DNA of 64,000 bases from the NCBI GenBank assembly GCA_052386455.1, contig JBQTKD010000087.1:1-64000 (forward strand). The letters run 5' to 3'. The notes below the pieces were generated by a model, which had not been told where the DNA came from, ran no database searches, and was given only the letters and a program-made list of their open reading frames with translations. Positions 41,460-51,409 of this stretch are shown here, in pieces. Each line of letters begins with the position of its first letter. Position 1 is the first letter of the stretch. Both the position numbers and the translations under genes were made by a program. This DNA comes from JBQTKD01 sp052386455. GTDB lineage: Bacteria > Actinomycetota > Actinomycetes > Sporichthyales > Sporichthyaceae.

Positions 41460-42434
41460 ATGCCCGCTGTCGCTCAGGCCGGCCGTCGCGTCGCCGCAGG
41501 CGTCACTCGCGTCACGGAGGGCGTGCGCGCCCGTCGCGCCGTCCTCGAGGAGATCGAGCACCTCGACCCCGAGGTCGACTATCACCGGATCACCCAACTG
41601 ACGCTGGGCCGCGTCTTCGGCGACGCGTTCTTCCACCAGGCGCTGTTCAGCGTCGCCTACTACCGCCAGGTTGCCGTGGAGACGATCGGCCCGATCATCG
41701 CCCGCAACGGGTACGGGGACACGCTCTCGGATCTGAGGAAGCGCAACAACGACTCGCTGCTGTTCTTCGGGCTGATCTATCGAGACGGCCCGGATGCCGC
41801 CGAGGGACATCGGACGATCGACCGGCTGTCGAAGATCCACAAGACCTTCGACATCAAGATGGACGACTACCGGTACACGATCGCCTCGCTGTGCTTCGAG
41901 CCCGTGCGCATGCCCGAACTCCTCGGCATCGACGACGCGCTGACCGAGAAGGAACAGCGCGCGATCTTCCTGTTCTGGCGCGGCGTCGGCCGCGAGTGGG
42001 GCGTCGAGATCCCCGAGGAGCAGGAGGAGTTCCGCCGCTGGTTCGACAAGTACGAGGAGGACACCTACGTCTACAGCGACGACTGCCACGGCGTCTCGCT
42101 GGCGATGGAGAAGGTGTTCCTGGACCGATTCGCGCCCTGGGGTCCGCTGCGCTGGGTCGGTTCGCAGTTCCTCAAGTCGCTGTGCGATCAGCGCCTGCTC
42201 GACGCCGCCGGATTCGACCCGCCCAAGCCGGTCATGAAGAAGGCGTCGACCGTCGCGGTCAAGGCCTACCTCAAGGGCCGCCGAGCACTGCCGTACGCGG
42301 CCAAGGACGGGGCCCTGATCGAGCCGTGGACCGAGCTGTACGGCCGGACTCCGGACTCCTCCGAGATCGGCCCGAAGTGGGCGAAGAACATCCAGGTGGA
42401 GCCGCGCGAAGCCGCCGGGAAGTGTCCCTTCTAA
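41460..42434 (+). CDS. MpaB/DUF2236-like oxygenase family protein
   Basis: A 324-residue helical protein resembling the MpaB/latex-clearing-protein family of heme-binding oxygenases: VFGDAFFHQALFSVAYYRQV, GLIYRDGPDAAEGHRTIDRL (family region), then FRRWFDKYEEDTYVYSDDCH. The family assignment rests on overall pattern rather than an invariant motif. AGGAGG lies upstream of the ATG. It precedes phaC by 83 bp; the substrate is unknown. Confidence 0.65.
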   Translation: MPAVAQAGRRVAAGVTRVTEGVRARRAVLEEIEHLDPEVDYHRITQLTLGRVFGDAFFHQALFSVAYYRQVAVETIGPIIARNGYGDTLSDLRKRNNDSLLFFGLIYRDGPDAAEGHRTIDRLSKIHKTFDIKMDDYRYTIASLCFEPVRMPELLGIDDALTEKEQRAIFLFWRGVGREWGVEIPEEQEEFRRWFDKYEEDTYVYSDDCHGVSLAMEKVFLDRFAPWGPLRWVGSQFLKSLCDQRLLDAAGFDPPKPVMKKASTVAVKAYLKGRRALPYAAKDGALIEPWTELYGRTPDSSEIGPKWAKNIQVEPREAAGKCPF

Positions 42435-42517
42435 CTGCGTGCCCCTTCTAACAATCTTCGACGCTCCACCGGCGAGTAACCTGTGAGGACCGTGCAGTCA
42501 GCCGAAGGAGCACATCG

Positions 42518-44182
42518 ATGAAGAACACCGCACCGGATCTCGAACCCGGCGGTGCGCCCGGCGAAGCCCTGGCAGCGGGCAACGCGGAGGTCGTTCTCGA
42601 TGCGGCGGCGGCGTTCGCCCGCACGCTGACCCACCCGAAGCTCGTCGGCCGCGCCGCCGGGGGGTTCGCCGCCGAGTTCGGCCGGGTGGCCGTGGGCCGC
42701 TCGCAGGTCGAGCCCGCCCGCGGCGACCGGCGCTTCGCCGACCCGGCGTGGAAGGAGCACCCCGGCTACCACCGCCTCATGCAGACCTACCTCGCGTTCT
42801 GCGAATCGGTCGGCGAGGTCGTCGAGGGCGCGGACGTCACCTGGCGCACCCGTGAGCGCGCGCGCTTCGCCGCCGGCGTGCTGACCTCCACCATCGCCCC
42901 CACGAACACGCTGCTCGGCAACCCGGCCGCGCTCAAGCGCGCGTTCGACACCGGCGGCGCCAGCCTGATCAAGGGTGCCAAGAACTTCGTCTCGGACCTG
43001 CGCCACAACGGCGGCATGCCCAAGCAGGTGGACGACTCGCAGTTCACCGTCGGCGAGAACATCGCCGCCACCCCCGGCGCGGTGATCTTCCGCAACGAGG
43101 TCCTCGAGCTCATCCAGTACACGCCGAGCACGGCCAAGGTCCGTGAGACGCCGGTGCTGCTGATCCCGCCGCAGATCAACAAGTACTACTTCATGGACAT
43201 GGCGCCGGGCCGCAGCTTCGTCGAGCACGCCGTTTCGCGCGGCCTGACCATGTTCGTCGTCTCCTGGCGCAACCCGTCCAAGGAGCAGGGCGACTGGAAC
43301 CTGGACACCTACGGCCGGGCGATCATCGACGCGATGGACGCGGTCAAGGACATCACCGGCCAGGAAGAGCTCATCACCATCTCGCTCTGCGCCGGCGGCA
43401 TCACCACCTCGACCGTCCTGTCCTACCTGGCCTCGATCGGCGACACCCGCGTCAAGGCCTGCTCGTTCCTCGTCACCCTGCTCGACTGGGACGTGCCCGC
43501 CGCCATCGGCGCCTTCAACAGCGGTCCGCTGTTGGCGATCGCCAAGCGCAAGGGCAAGAAGCAGGGCGTGCTCGACGCCCGCTCGCTCGGCTCGACGTTC
43601 ACCTGGATGCGCCCGGACGACCTGGTCTGGAACTACTGGGTCAACAACTACCTGATGGGCAACAAGCCGCCGGCGTTCGACATCCTCGCCTGGAACGACG
43701 ACAAGACGAACCTGCCGAGCGCGCTGCACCGCCAGTTCCTCAAGTGCTTCAAGAGCAACATCCTCACCCAGCCCGGCGAGCTGCAGGTGCTCGGCCACGG
43801 CGTGGACCTCGGCTCGATCAAGTCCGACGCGTACGTGGTCGGCGGCTTCTCCGACCACCTCACTCCGTGGCAGGGCTGCTACCGCAGCACCCAGCTGTTC
43901 GGCGGACACACCGAGTTCGTGCTCTCCCCGACCGGCCACATCCAGACCCCGGTCTCTCCGCCCGGCCCGAAGGCGCACTACTTCACCGGCCCGACCCCGC
44001 CCGCGGATCCGGAGATGTGGCGCGCGCAGAGCACGCGCCACGAGGGCACCTGGTGGGACCACTGGGCGGACTGGGTCATCGCCCGCGCCGGCGACGAGAA
44101 GCCCGCCGCCACCCGCCTGGGCAGCAAGAAGAACCCGGTGCTGGTGCCCGCTCCGGGCACCTACGTCCACCAGCCTGCCTAA
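42518..44182 (+). CDS. phaC: Poly(3-hydroxyalkanoate) synthase
   Basis: A 554-residue PhaC. The N-terminal part has DRRFADPAWKEHPGYHRLMQ and the alpha/beta-hydrolase core has Cys291 in TISLCAGGITTS, the lipase-like box (the first Gly is Ser here), plus GFSDHLTPWQGCYRS (catalytic Asp) and LSPTGHIQTPV (catalytic His). Length and the pairing with an alpha/beta hydrolase and PhaB fit a class I-like actinobacterial synthase polymerising (R)-3-hydroxyacyl-CoA on granules. AAGGAG eight bases upstream of the ATG. Confidence 0.93.
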   Translation: MKNTAPDLEPGGAPGEALAAGNAEVVLDAAAAFARTLTHPKLVGRAAGGFAAEFGRVAVGRSQVEPARGDRRFADPAWKEHPGYHRLMQTYLAFCESVGEVVEGADVTWRTRERARFAAGVLTSTIAPTNTLLGNPAALKRAFDTGGASLIKGAKNFVSDLRHNGGMPKQVDDSQFTVGENIAATPGAVIFRNEVLELIQYTPSTAKVRETPVLLIPPQINKYYFMDMAPGRSFVEHAVSRGLTMFVVSWRNPSKEQGDWNLDTYGRAIIDAMDAVKDITGQEELITISLCAGGITTSTVLSYLASIGDTRVKACSFLVTLLDWDVPAAIGAFNSGPLLAIAKRKGKKQGVLDARSLGSTFTWMRPDDLVWNYWVNNYLMGNKPPAFDILAWNDDKTNLPSALHRQFLKCFKSNILTQPGELQVLGHGVDLGSIKSDAYVVGGFSDHLTPWQGCYRSTQLFGGHTEFVLSPTGHIQTPVSPPGPKAHYFTGPTPPADPEMWRAQSTRHEGTWWDHWADWVIARAGDEKPAATRLGSKKNPVLVPAPGTYVHQPA

Positions 44183-44254
44183 CCCGAAGGGCCCGCCATC
44201 CTTCTGGTTACCGACGACGAGCGCACGGTCCGGGTCCGTGCGCTCGGCCAGACC

Positions 44255-45022
44255 GTGCGCGTCACCGTCCGTCCCGGCGAGGCCGGGGCCCACGAGCGCG
44301 TCCGGCCGCTGGTGCTGTGCAACGGCATCGGTGCGCCGCTGGAACTGCTCGGCCCGTTCGTGCACTCGCTGCCGCCGTCGATCGAGGTCGTCCGCTGGGA
44401 CGTGCCCGGCACCGGCGGCTCGCCCCTGCCGGACGTCCCGTACAACTTCCAGGCGCTGTGCCTGCTGCTGGGCCGCGTCCTGGACAAGCTCGGGTACAAG
44501 GAGGTCGACGTTCTCGGGATCTCCTGGGGCGGCGGCCTGGCGCAGCAGTTCGCCTTCCAGAACCCGCGCCGCTGCCGCCGGCTCGTCCTGGTCAGCACCG
44601 GCACCGGGTGGATGATGGTGCCCGCCAAGCCGTCGGTCCTGAAGATGATGGTGACCGCCCGGCGGTACCGGAACCTCGACTATGCGATGGCGAACGCGGG
44701 CAACCTCTACGGCGGCAAGATCCGCACCGACCCCGACACCGCGGTGTACCTCCTGCACGGTGGCCCGCGCGTGGGCAGCCTCGGCTACACGCTGCAGCTC
44801 GCGGCGGGCCTGGGCTGGTCGACGCTGCCCTGGCTGCCGTCGATTCGGCAGCAGACCCTGGTGATGTCGGGAACCGACGACCCGATCATCCCGCTGGCGA
44901 ACGCCCGCATCATGGCGAAGCTCCTGCCGCACGCCACCCTGCACACCTTCGACGACGGGCACCTCGGACTGCTGACCTCGGCCGAGGAACTGGCGCCGGT
45001 CGTGGCGAAGTTCCTCTCCTAG
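44255..45022 (+). CDS. Alpha/beta hydrolase, PHA depolymerase-like
   Basis: An alpha/beta hydrolase with LVLCNGIGAPLELLGPFVHS, VRWDVPGTGGSPLPDV, the nucleophile elbow VLGISWGGGLAQQF (Ser), VMSGTDDPIIPLANA (Asp) and DDGHLGLL (His). The pattern is that of intracellular PhaZ-like depolymerases in phaC clusters. 44255 is the first standard start (GTG), but the frame is open back to the phaC stop and encodes a plausible N-terminal strand pair (RTVRVRALGQTVRVTVRP). An ATC at 44198 is well spaced from GAAGG, so the true protein may be 19 residues longer. Confidence 0.85.
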   Translation: MRVTVRPGEAGAHERVRPLVLCNGIGAPLELLGPFVHSLPPSIEVVRWDVPGTGGSPLPDVPYNFQALCLLLGRVLDKLGYKEVDVLGISWGGGLAQQFAFQNPRRCRRLVLVSTGTGWMMVPAKPSVLKMMVTARRYRNLDYAMANAGNLYGGKIRTDPDTAVYLLHGGPRVGSLGYTLQLAAGLGWSTLPWLPSIRQQTLVMSGTDDPIIPLANARIMAKLLPHATLHTFDDGHLGLLTSAEELAPVVAKFLS

Positions 45023-45032
45023 GATCTCGACC

Positions 45033-45869
45033 ATGGCCTGGCTTCAGGTGCGGCTCGACGGGGTTCCGGAGACGGCGCTCTGGACGCTGTACCACCGCGC
45101 GATGCACGCCGGGCAGCGCGATTCCGGGCTGCACGATCCCAAGGCCATCGAGCTCGTCACGTCGATCGACTTCCCGTTCCGCAAGCAGTTCGGACCGGAC
45201 CTCGCGGGCCTGACCCAGGTGGTCGGCCAGCGGGCGCTCACGTTCGACGCCGAGGTCCGCTCGGTGCTGGCCACCCACCCGGACGCGCACGTGGTGGCGC
45301 TCGGCGAAGGGTTCGAGACCCAGTTCTGGCGCGTGGACAACGGCCGGGTCCGCTGGCTCACCGTGGACCTGCCGGCGATCGCCGCGCCCCGGCTGGAGTT
45401 GCTCGGGGAGGATCCGCCGCGGCGGCGCATCTGGGCCGGGTCCGCGCTGTCGCAGCGCTGGGCCGACGAACTCGGCGCCAAGCCCGACGAGAAGGTCGTG
45501 ATCGTCGCGCAGGGCCTGCTCATGTACCTCGAGCCCGACGAGGTCGAAGGCCTGATCGCGCGGTGCGCGGACCTGTTCCCCGGCGGCACGATGCTCTTCG
45601 ACGTCGTCCCGCGATGGTTCTCCAAGCTGTCCGCGCAGGGAATCCTGGTCAGTCCCGGCGGGTACGTCGCTCCCCCGATGCCCTGGGGCATGGACGCCGG
45701 TTGCCACGGCCGGCTCTTGGGATTGAGCCCGAACGTCGCCTCGGTCCGTACGGTGTCGCCGCCCGGCGGCGGCGGGGTCCTGGCGGGGCTGGTGATGCCG
45801 ATCGGCCGACGGATTCCGTTGCTGCGCCGCGCGCTACCCGAGATCGTCCGCATGGACTTCGTGGCCTGA
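45033..45869 (+). CDS. SAM-dependent methyltransferase (LCM/Tcmp family)
   Basis: A 278-residue class I methyltransferase of the leucine-carboxyl-methyltransferase-like family: DFPFRKQFGPDLAGLTQVVG, HVVALGEGFETQFWRVDNG (SAM loop), RWLTVDLPAIAAPRLELLG and KVVIVAQGLLMYLEPDEVEG. Its substrate is unknown. It starts 10 bp after the hydrolase stop, inside the PHA cluster, so a link to storage or polyketide-like metabolites is possible. Confidence 0.82.
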   Translation: MAWLQVRLDGVPETALWTLYHRAMHAGQRDSGLHDPKAIELVTSIDFPFRKQFGPDLAGLTQVVGQRALTFDAEVRSVLATHPDAHVVALGEGFETQFWRVDNGRVRWLTVDLPAIAAPRLELLGEDPPRRRIWAGSALSQRWADELGAKPDEKVVIVAQGLLMYLEPDEVEGLIARCADLFPGGTMLFDVVPRWFSKLSAQGILVSPGGYVAPPMPWGMDAGCHGRLLGLSPNVASVRTVSPPGGGGVLAGLVMPIGRRIPLLRRALPEIVRMDFVA

Positions 45870-45959
45870 ACCACGCTTTCCCCCGTGCCCTTGTGGGGCG
45901 GCGTAGCCTCGAGACCAGCGGGATATGTCCCAATCCCCTCTTCGTCCCGAGGAGTTCGC

Positions 45960-46703
<744 letters not shown>

Positions 46704-46725
46704 TAGACGGCCCTCTCGCCTCGCT

Positions 46726-46799
46726 GCTCAGTACTGATCGCACGACCGAATCGACGGGTGGTTTGTCCGGTTTGGGCTGCCATCCGGTCAGTACTGAGC
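46726..46799. repeat. Palindromic repeat element, copy 1
   Basis: 74 bp bounded by GCTCAGTACTGATCG and CGGTCAGTACTGAGC (inverted, one mismatch). Interior aligns with the other two copies (GGTTTGTCCGGTTTGGGCT here). Between phaB and the end of the leftward cyclase gene. Confidence 0.85.
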
Positions 46800-46834
46800 G
46801 CCTGGCGCACGCACATCGAACGCCGACGGCGAAA

Positions 46835-49800
46835 TCAAGCTAGCTCGGCACGCAACCGTGCGGCGTGGCCGGTGGCGCCGATCTCGTCGTAACCGGCCGC
46901 ACATCGCTGCAACGAATCGATCGCCCCGGTCAGGCGAGCGTGCTCCTCTGCCAGAAAAGCGGCGTACGTGGCGGCGCCCGTGGTCTCGGCCAACTGGACG
47001 CCGGCGTCCACTGCGGCGAGCCCTGCGTCGTTCTCGCCCGTCGCTCGAGAGATCTGAGCCACAGTCAATTCGGCCAGGCACTCCAGAACGGGCGCCTGCT
47101 GGCCGCGCGCGACGACCACCGCTTCGTCGGCCAGTGCTCGAGCTGCGGAGTAGGCCCCTCTAGCAAGACGCGCCGTTGCCAACGAAGACAGCACCTGCAC
47201 GTGGCTGTCCAAGCCGGTGCCGCGGTCGCGCGCCGTCTCCAGGGCCCGTTGGAATTCCGCCTCGGCCCGGTCCAGATCACCGCTCGACATCGCTGCGACG
47301 CCGGCCGCGTGCCGGGCGCGTACCTCCGTGGCGACGTTGCCGGAGTCGAGTCCGAACTTCAGGGCATCGGCCGCAGCCGCAACGGCGGCCTCGGTCAGCG
47401 TCGCGTCGCCGGTCCAGTGCGCGATGTCGGCGATCGCGCACTGCGCCCACGCGCGGAACTCGCCAACCGGCCGCACGGCGTAGTAGCCGAGCACCTCGGG
47501 CGCGAGCCGTGTGGCGTCGGTCAGACGACCGGCCAGGACGCAAAGCAGCAGATGGAACAGGTGGCCGAGGTCGTGCGCACTGAACCCGAGGACGGGGACG
47601 ACGAGGTCGGGGTCGTTCCCGCACAGCTCCATGGTCGTGGCGAACGCCTCGAAACCGTCGCCGAGCGGGCCGGCGTGCACATACGCACCGACGCTCATGG
47701 CCCACAGGTAGGCACGCAACGCGCGATCGTCGGTCCGGTCGGCCCAATCTCGAGCGGTGAGCCAAGAACACTTCGCCCCGGTCGCGTCGCCGGCGAGAAG
47801 CCGAGCCACGCCGTCGGCGCCGTACCAGAACACGAAGGTCTCCGGGTCCGCGATCTCGTTCACCAAGGGTAGACCTCGCTCGAAGACCCGCTCCCGGTCC
47901 TCGGCCGTACTGCCGGCCCGGGCTCCAGCGCGCAACAGTTCGATGTGGGCCTTCGCGTTCAACGCCATGCTGTCCGGCGATCTCGGAACCACGGCCAGAT
48001 GCTCGACGGCCACCAGCAGCCGACGCTTCGCTTCGACCAAGTCGCTGCGGACGGCCCAGCTGGCGGCGCGAAGCTGCCAGCGCGCCGCCTCGACTCGGTC
48101 GTCGGCCGCCTCGTAGTGAGTGGCGACGAGCGCGGCGAGTGCATCGTGGCGGTCGCGCGAGGTTGTCAGCAGGGTCTCCGCCACCCGAGTGTGAAGGCGG
48201 CGCCGAGCCGCGCCGAGTAGCGACCCATAGGCAACCTCCTGTGTCAGCGGATGCCAGAAGCGAAACTCGTCGGCGACTTCCGTTGGCTGGAGGAGCTCCG
48301 CGCGGCACAGCTCGGCCAGCATCACCGAAGCGGCCTCAGCCTCGATCCCGTGGACGGGGCTCAGGACCGAGACGGAGAAGGTGCGACCGACGACGGCCGC
48401 CGCCTGCAGCAGAGACCGCTGGGCGCCGGGGAGCCGGTCGATGCGTGCCGCTAGCACCGCCTGGACACTCGCCGGGATCCGGACCGAGTCGGCCGCGCGG
48501 GCCAACGCATAGGCACCCGGAGCGCCGGCCAGCGTGCCCTCCGCGGACAGGCCACGCACGATCTCCTCGACGAAAAGCGGGTTGCCCCCCGCACGTTCGA
48601 GCAGGTCGACGCTCAACCCCGCCAGGTCGGGGTCGGCTCCCAACAACTCCGCGAGAAGCTCCGCTCCCGCACGATCGTCGAGTGGGGCAAGCGGCACGCG
48701 GACGTAGTCCGCTCGATCGGCCCACGGCGTCTCGAACTCGGGACGGAAGTTCGTGACCACCAGGGTTCTGGTGCCGGAAAGGGAGGCCAGCCAGTCGGAG
48801 AGGAAGGCGATGCTGTGCGGGTCGAACCAGTGCAGGTCCTCCAGAATCAGCAGCAGCGTCTGCCGCTCGCTGCGGCGGGTCGCCACGTGCGCGAACAACT
48901 CCAGAATGCGACGCCGCCGGGCCTCCGGCCCGAGCTGCGGTGCCGGACGATCGGGGTCGGGGACCTCCATGAAGTCGAAGACCAACGGGAGATCGTTCGC
49001 CAGCGCCGGGTCGAGGGCAAGGAGACGCTGTTCCACCTTGCCGCGGATCTCGGCCGGGCGGTCCGCCTCGGCGATCCGGTAGTAGTCGCGCATCAGACCG
49101 AGGATCGGCAGAAGGGGCACCTGCTGGGCGTGCGATACGCCCGCCGTGCGGCGCACGGTCGCTCCCGCCGCAACCGCCCGGGCGGCGAACTCCTCGCACA
49201 GCCGGGACTTGCCCGTTCCCGCTTCCGCGACGATCCCCACGATCGACAACCGGCCCGACCCGGCTTCGCTCAAGGCGTTGGCGAGCACGCCGAGTTCACC
49301 GTCGCGTCCCACCATTCGCCCCGAGCCGATGCGTCGGCGGCCGCTGGCCGATGCACCGCCCATCGCCGCGTCGAGGGCGAATTGGCGAACGGGGACCGAG
49401 GACCCCTTCACCAGGGCCTCGCCCAGGTCGCGCAGCGCGAAGGCCGAGCCGATCAGCTCCGCGGTGCGTTCGGACAGTCGCACCGAGCCCGGTTCGGCGA
49501 GGCTCTCCATGCGCTGGGCCAGCCCCACCGTGTACCCGACGGCGGTGAACGCCTCGCCAACCGCGCCGGCGACGACCTCGCCCGAGTTGAGCCCCACCCG
49601 GACGGCGAGTTCGACGTTTCGCCGACGCAGCGTCAGGGCGTATCGCCTGGCCTCGTGCACCAGCCGTAGCGCGGCGTGGCAGGCACGCCGCGCGTGGTCC
49701 TCCTGGGCGACGGGCGCCCCGAACAGCGCCATGATCCCGTCGCCGGTGAACTTGTCGACGGTCCCGCCGAAGGCCTCCACCGCCTCGCGGCAGACGGCGA

Positions 49801-50074
49801 ACAGTCCCTGCATGACCTCGGTTAGCTGGTCGGGGTCGAGTCGCTCCGCGAGGTCCATGGAGCCGACGACGTCGGCGAACAGCACGGTCACCTGCTTGCG
49901 CTGCCCCTCCTGCGCGGCGGCCACGAGCGACGCTCCGCACTCGCCGCAGAAACGCTCCCCCGGTTCGTTGACGCAGGCGCAGCTTGGGCACGCGACGGCC
50001 AGCGCAGCCCCGCACTCGGCGCAGAACTTGCGCCCATCGCGGTTCGCGGTTCCGCACGACTGGCAGTCGGCCAT
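46835..50074 (-). CDS. Adenylate/guanylate cyclase-AAA-TPR signalling protein
   Basis: A 1079-residue multidomain protein. Residues 1-52 hold two zinc-ribbon units (CQSCGTANRDGRKFCAECG and CPSCACVN...FCGECG). A class III cyclase domain follows (about 60-230: VTVLFADVVGSMDLAERL, GGTVDKFTGDGIMALFGAPV, VRVGLNSGEVVAGAVG), with the metal Asp pair present. Next is an AAA/STAND-like ATPase with Walker A GIVAEAGTGKSRL (about residue 285) and then a long TPR-like helical region to the end. Such proteins are typical large actinobacterial signal regulators, but there is no DNA-binding domain. It lies between repeat copies 1 and 2. Confidence 0.88.
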   Translation of the reverse strand: MADCQSCGTANRDGRKFCAECGAALAVACPSCACVNEPGERFCGECGASLVAAAQEGQRKQVTVLFADVVGSMDLAERLDPDQLTEVMQGLFAVCREAVEAFGGTVDKFTGDGIMALFGAPVAQEDHARRACHAALRLVHEARRYALTLRRRNVELAVRVGLNSGEVVAGAVGEAFTAVGYTVGLAQRMESLAEPGSVRLSERTAELIGSAFALRDLGEALVKGSSVPVRQFALDAAMGGASASGRRRIGSGRMVGRDGELGVLANALSEAGSGRLSIVGIVAEAGTGKSRLCEEFAARAVAAGATVRRTAGVSHAQQVPLLPILGLMRDYYRIAEADRPAEIRGKVEQRLLALDPALANDLPLVFDFMEVPDPDRPAPQLGPEARRRRILELFAHVATRRSERQTLLLILEDLHWFDPHSIAFLSDWLASLSGTRTLVVTNFRPEFETPWADRADYVRVPLAPLDDRAGAELLAELLGADPDLAGLSVDLLERAGGNPLFVEEIVRGLSAEGTLAGAPGAYALARAADSVRIPASVQAVLAARIDRLPGAQRSLLQAAAVVGRTFSVSVLSPVHGIEAEAASVMLAELCRAELLQPTEVADEFRFWHPLTQEVAYGSLLGAARRRLHTRVAETLLTTSRDRHDALAALVATHYEAADDRVEAARWQLRAASWAVRSDLVEAKRRLLVAVEHLAVVPRSPDSMALNAKAHIELLRAGARAGSTAEDRERVFERGLPLVNEIADPETFVFWYGADGVARLLAGDATGAKCSWLTARDWADRTDDRALRAYLWAMSVGAYVHAGPLGDGFEAFATTMELCGNDPDLVVPVLGFSAHDLGHLFHLLLCVLAGRLTDATRLAPEVLGYYAVRPVGEFRAWAQCAIADIAHWTGDATLTEAAVAAAADALKFGLDSGNVATEVRARHAAGVAAMSSGDLDRAEAEFQRALETARDRGTGLDSHVQVLSSLATARLARGAYSAARALADEAVVVARGQQAPVLECLAELTVAQISRATGENDAGLAAVDAGVQLAETTGAATYAAFLAEEHARLTGAIDSLQRCAAGYDEIGATGHAARLRAELA

Positions 50075-50114
50075 GACGGGATGCTCCCACGTCCGAGTTG
50101 GTCACCTCACCGGT

Positions 50115-50185
50115 GCTCAGTACTGACCGCTGACGAGCGGGGGGCGATTTGCCGGGTTTGTGCTCGTGGCCGGTCAGTACTGAGC
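50115..50185. repeat. Palindromic repeat element, copy 2
   Basis: 71 bp with perfect 15-bp terminal inverted repeats (GCTCAGTACTGACCG / CGGTCAGTACTGAGC) and interior GGGCGATTTGCCGGGTTTGT. Between the cyclase start and the end of the AbiEi-like gene. Confidence 0.9.
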
Positions 50186-50209
50186 AGTCGTGAAGCCGCG
50201 GCACGGGTG

Positions 50210-51172
50210 TCACGAGGCCGCGCTGCGGCGTGCCTGCGCCCGGGCGAGCGCCGGCAAGAGGATCGCGGCGAGCGCCTTCGGGTCGTTGGCCTCCCGCCAG
50301 CCCCACCGCACAATTTCCCGACGCACCGTCAGAATCCTTCGTTCGCGGTCCTTCTCGTCCTGCACGGCACGTAGCGTGGCGGCGCGATCCGTACCGCCGT
50401 TCGGCAGGTACTTCTCGAGACCGTCGGCTTCGCCGACGAGGTCGAGGTAGGGCGCCCAGTCGAAGTCGACGCGGATTTCCGGCCCGCCGACCGGCATCAC
50501 CGACTGAAGCGTGGGCATGGGGATGTCCAGGCCGGACATGGTTACGCGAGAGACAGATTCGAGAACCGACTCGGTCCGACCGTCGGCGAAGGCCAGTACT
50601 CTTCGCGCCTTGTTGACGTCCGGTCTGCCGGACGCCTCCGCCAGCACAACGTCGAGGGCCGACCCCACGACGAGGCCCTTGCGGAGCGCCGACTCGGTTG
50701 CGACGACCCCAGCGGCGAACTCCAGCTTGGTTGCGAGGTCGAGTACGGTGCGGGCCATCGTCGTCAGCGGGACGTCGTAACGACGCCCGAGGTGGTCGTC
50801 GGGAAGGTGCGCCACGCGAAGGCAATAGCCATCGCGACGGGTTGGCTTCACTCGTGGGTCGGCGGTGCACACGACGAGCTCGGCGCTGGGACGACCCAAC
50901 AACTCCAACCCGTAGATTCGCGCAGCGCTCAACCCTGCCGCCGCGATGCGCTCGCGTGAAAGGGCGAGCAGCAGGCACCGAATCCGCAAGGCCTCGAGGC
51001 GAGCTGGTTCCCTGGCGGCCGCCATGTACTCCTCCTTCGTAACGAACACCCGCCAACGCATTCGGATCCAATGACCTTGACGCACGGCGCGAGCGACGTC
51101 GGTCGGGGATAGGCCAGCGGCGAGTGCTTGGGCAAGCGTGAATGGGCCTGCGGTGGCAATAGGTGATCGCAT
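50210..51172 (-). CDS. AbiEi antitoxin-domain / DUF559-like protein
   Basis: A 320-residue protein common in actinobacteria. The N-terminal ~60 residues form a winged-helix-like AbiEi antitoxin-type domain (FTLAQALAAGLSPTDVARAV, then RQGHWIRMRWRVFVT). The middle has TMARTVLDLATKL, and the C-terminal part (PEIRVDFDWAPYLDLVGEAD) keeps the D...E pattern of the DUF559 restriction-like fold. Neither toxin nor antitoxin partner is adjacent. ATG 51172 is assumed; an in-frame ATG at 51208 is possible. Lies between repeat copies 2 and 3. Confidence 0.72.
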   Translation of the reverse strand: MRSPIATAGPFTLAQALAAGLSPTDVARAVRQGHWIRMRWRVFVTKEEYMAAAREPARLEALRIRCLLLALSRERIAAAGLSAARIYGLELLGRPSAELVVCTADPRVKPTRRDGYCLRVAHLPDDHLGRRYDVPLTTMARTVLDLATKLEFAAGVVATESALRKGLVVGSALDVVLAEASGRPDVNKARRVLAFADGRTESVLESVSRVTMSGLDIPMPTLQSVMPVGGPEIRVDFDWAPYLDLVGEADGLEKYLPNGGTDRAATLRAVQDEKDRERRILTVRREIVRWGWREANDPKALAAILLPALARAQARRSAAS

Positions 51173-51249
51173 GGCCGCGGATGTTGGCACGGCCCACCGA
51201 CATTTCATCGCCCCGCCGATACAAGCCCGACAATTCGCCTCTTGCGACG

Positions 51250-51323
51250 GCTCAGTACTGACCGCCGATGAACGAACACGGGCGATTTGCCCCGTTTGTG
51301 CTCGCGACGGGTCAGTACTGAGC
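51250..51323. repeat. Palindromic repeat element, copy 3
   Basis: 74 bp from GCTCAGTACTGACCG to GGTCAGTACTGAGC. Interior GGGCGATTTGCCCCGTTTGT is nearly identical to copy 2. Upstream of the AbiEi-like gene. Confidence 0.9.
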
Positions 51324-51353
51324 GGCCGGGAGACAGGGCCGTCGGAAAACGCC

Positions 51354-51391
51354 AAGAGCCGGGCTGCGCGTAGGGGCGCAGCCCGGCTCTT
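51354..51391. terminator. Perfect 16-bp stem terminator
   Basis: AAGAGCCGGGCTGCGC (51354-51369) pairs perfectly with GCGCAGCCCGGCTCTT (51376-51391) around a six-base loop, followed by TGTTT. It ends the leftward KAS III gene whose stop is 19 bp away, and could work in both directions. Confidence 0.85.
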
Positions 51392-51409
51392 GTTTGGCCC
51401 GGCTCGGGA

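Noticed and set aside
46726..51323. A CRISPR array or integron attC cassettes for the three palindromic repeats
   Set aside because: Only three copies, 1.1-3.3 kb apart, without regular spacers; no integrase or attC core sites (GTTRRRY) are seen.
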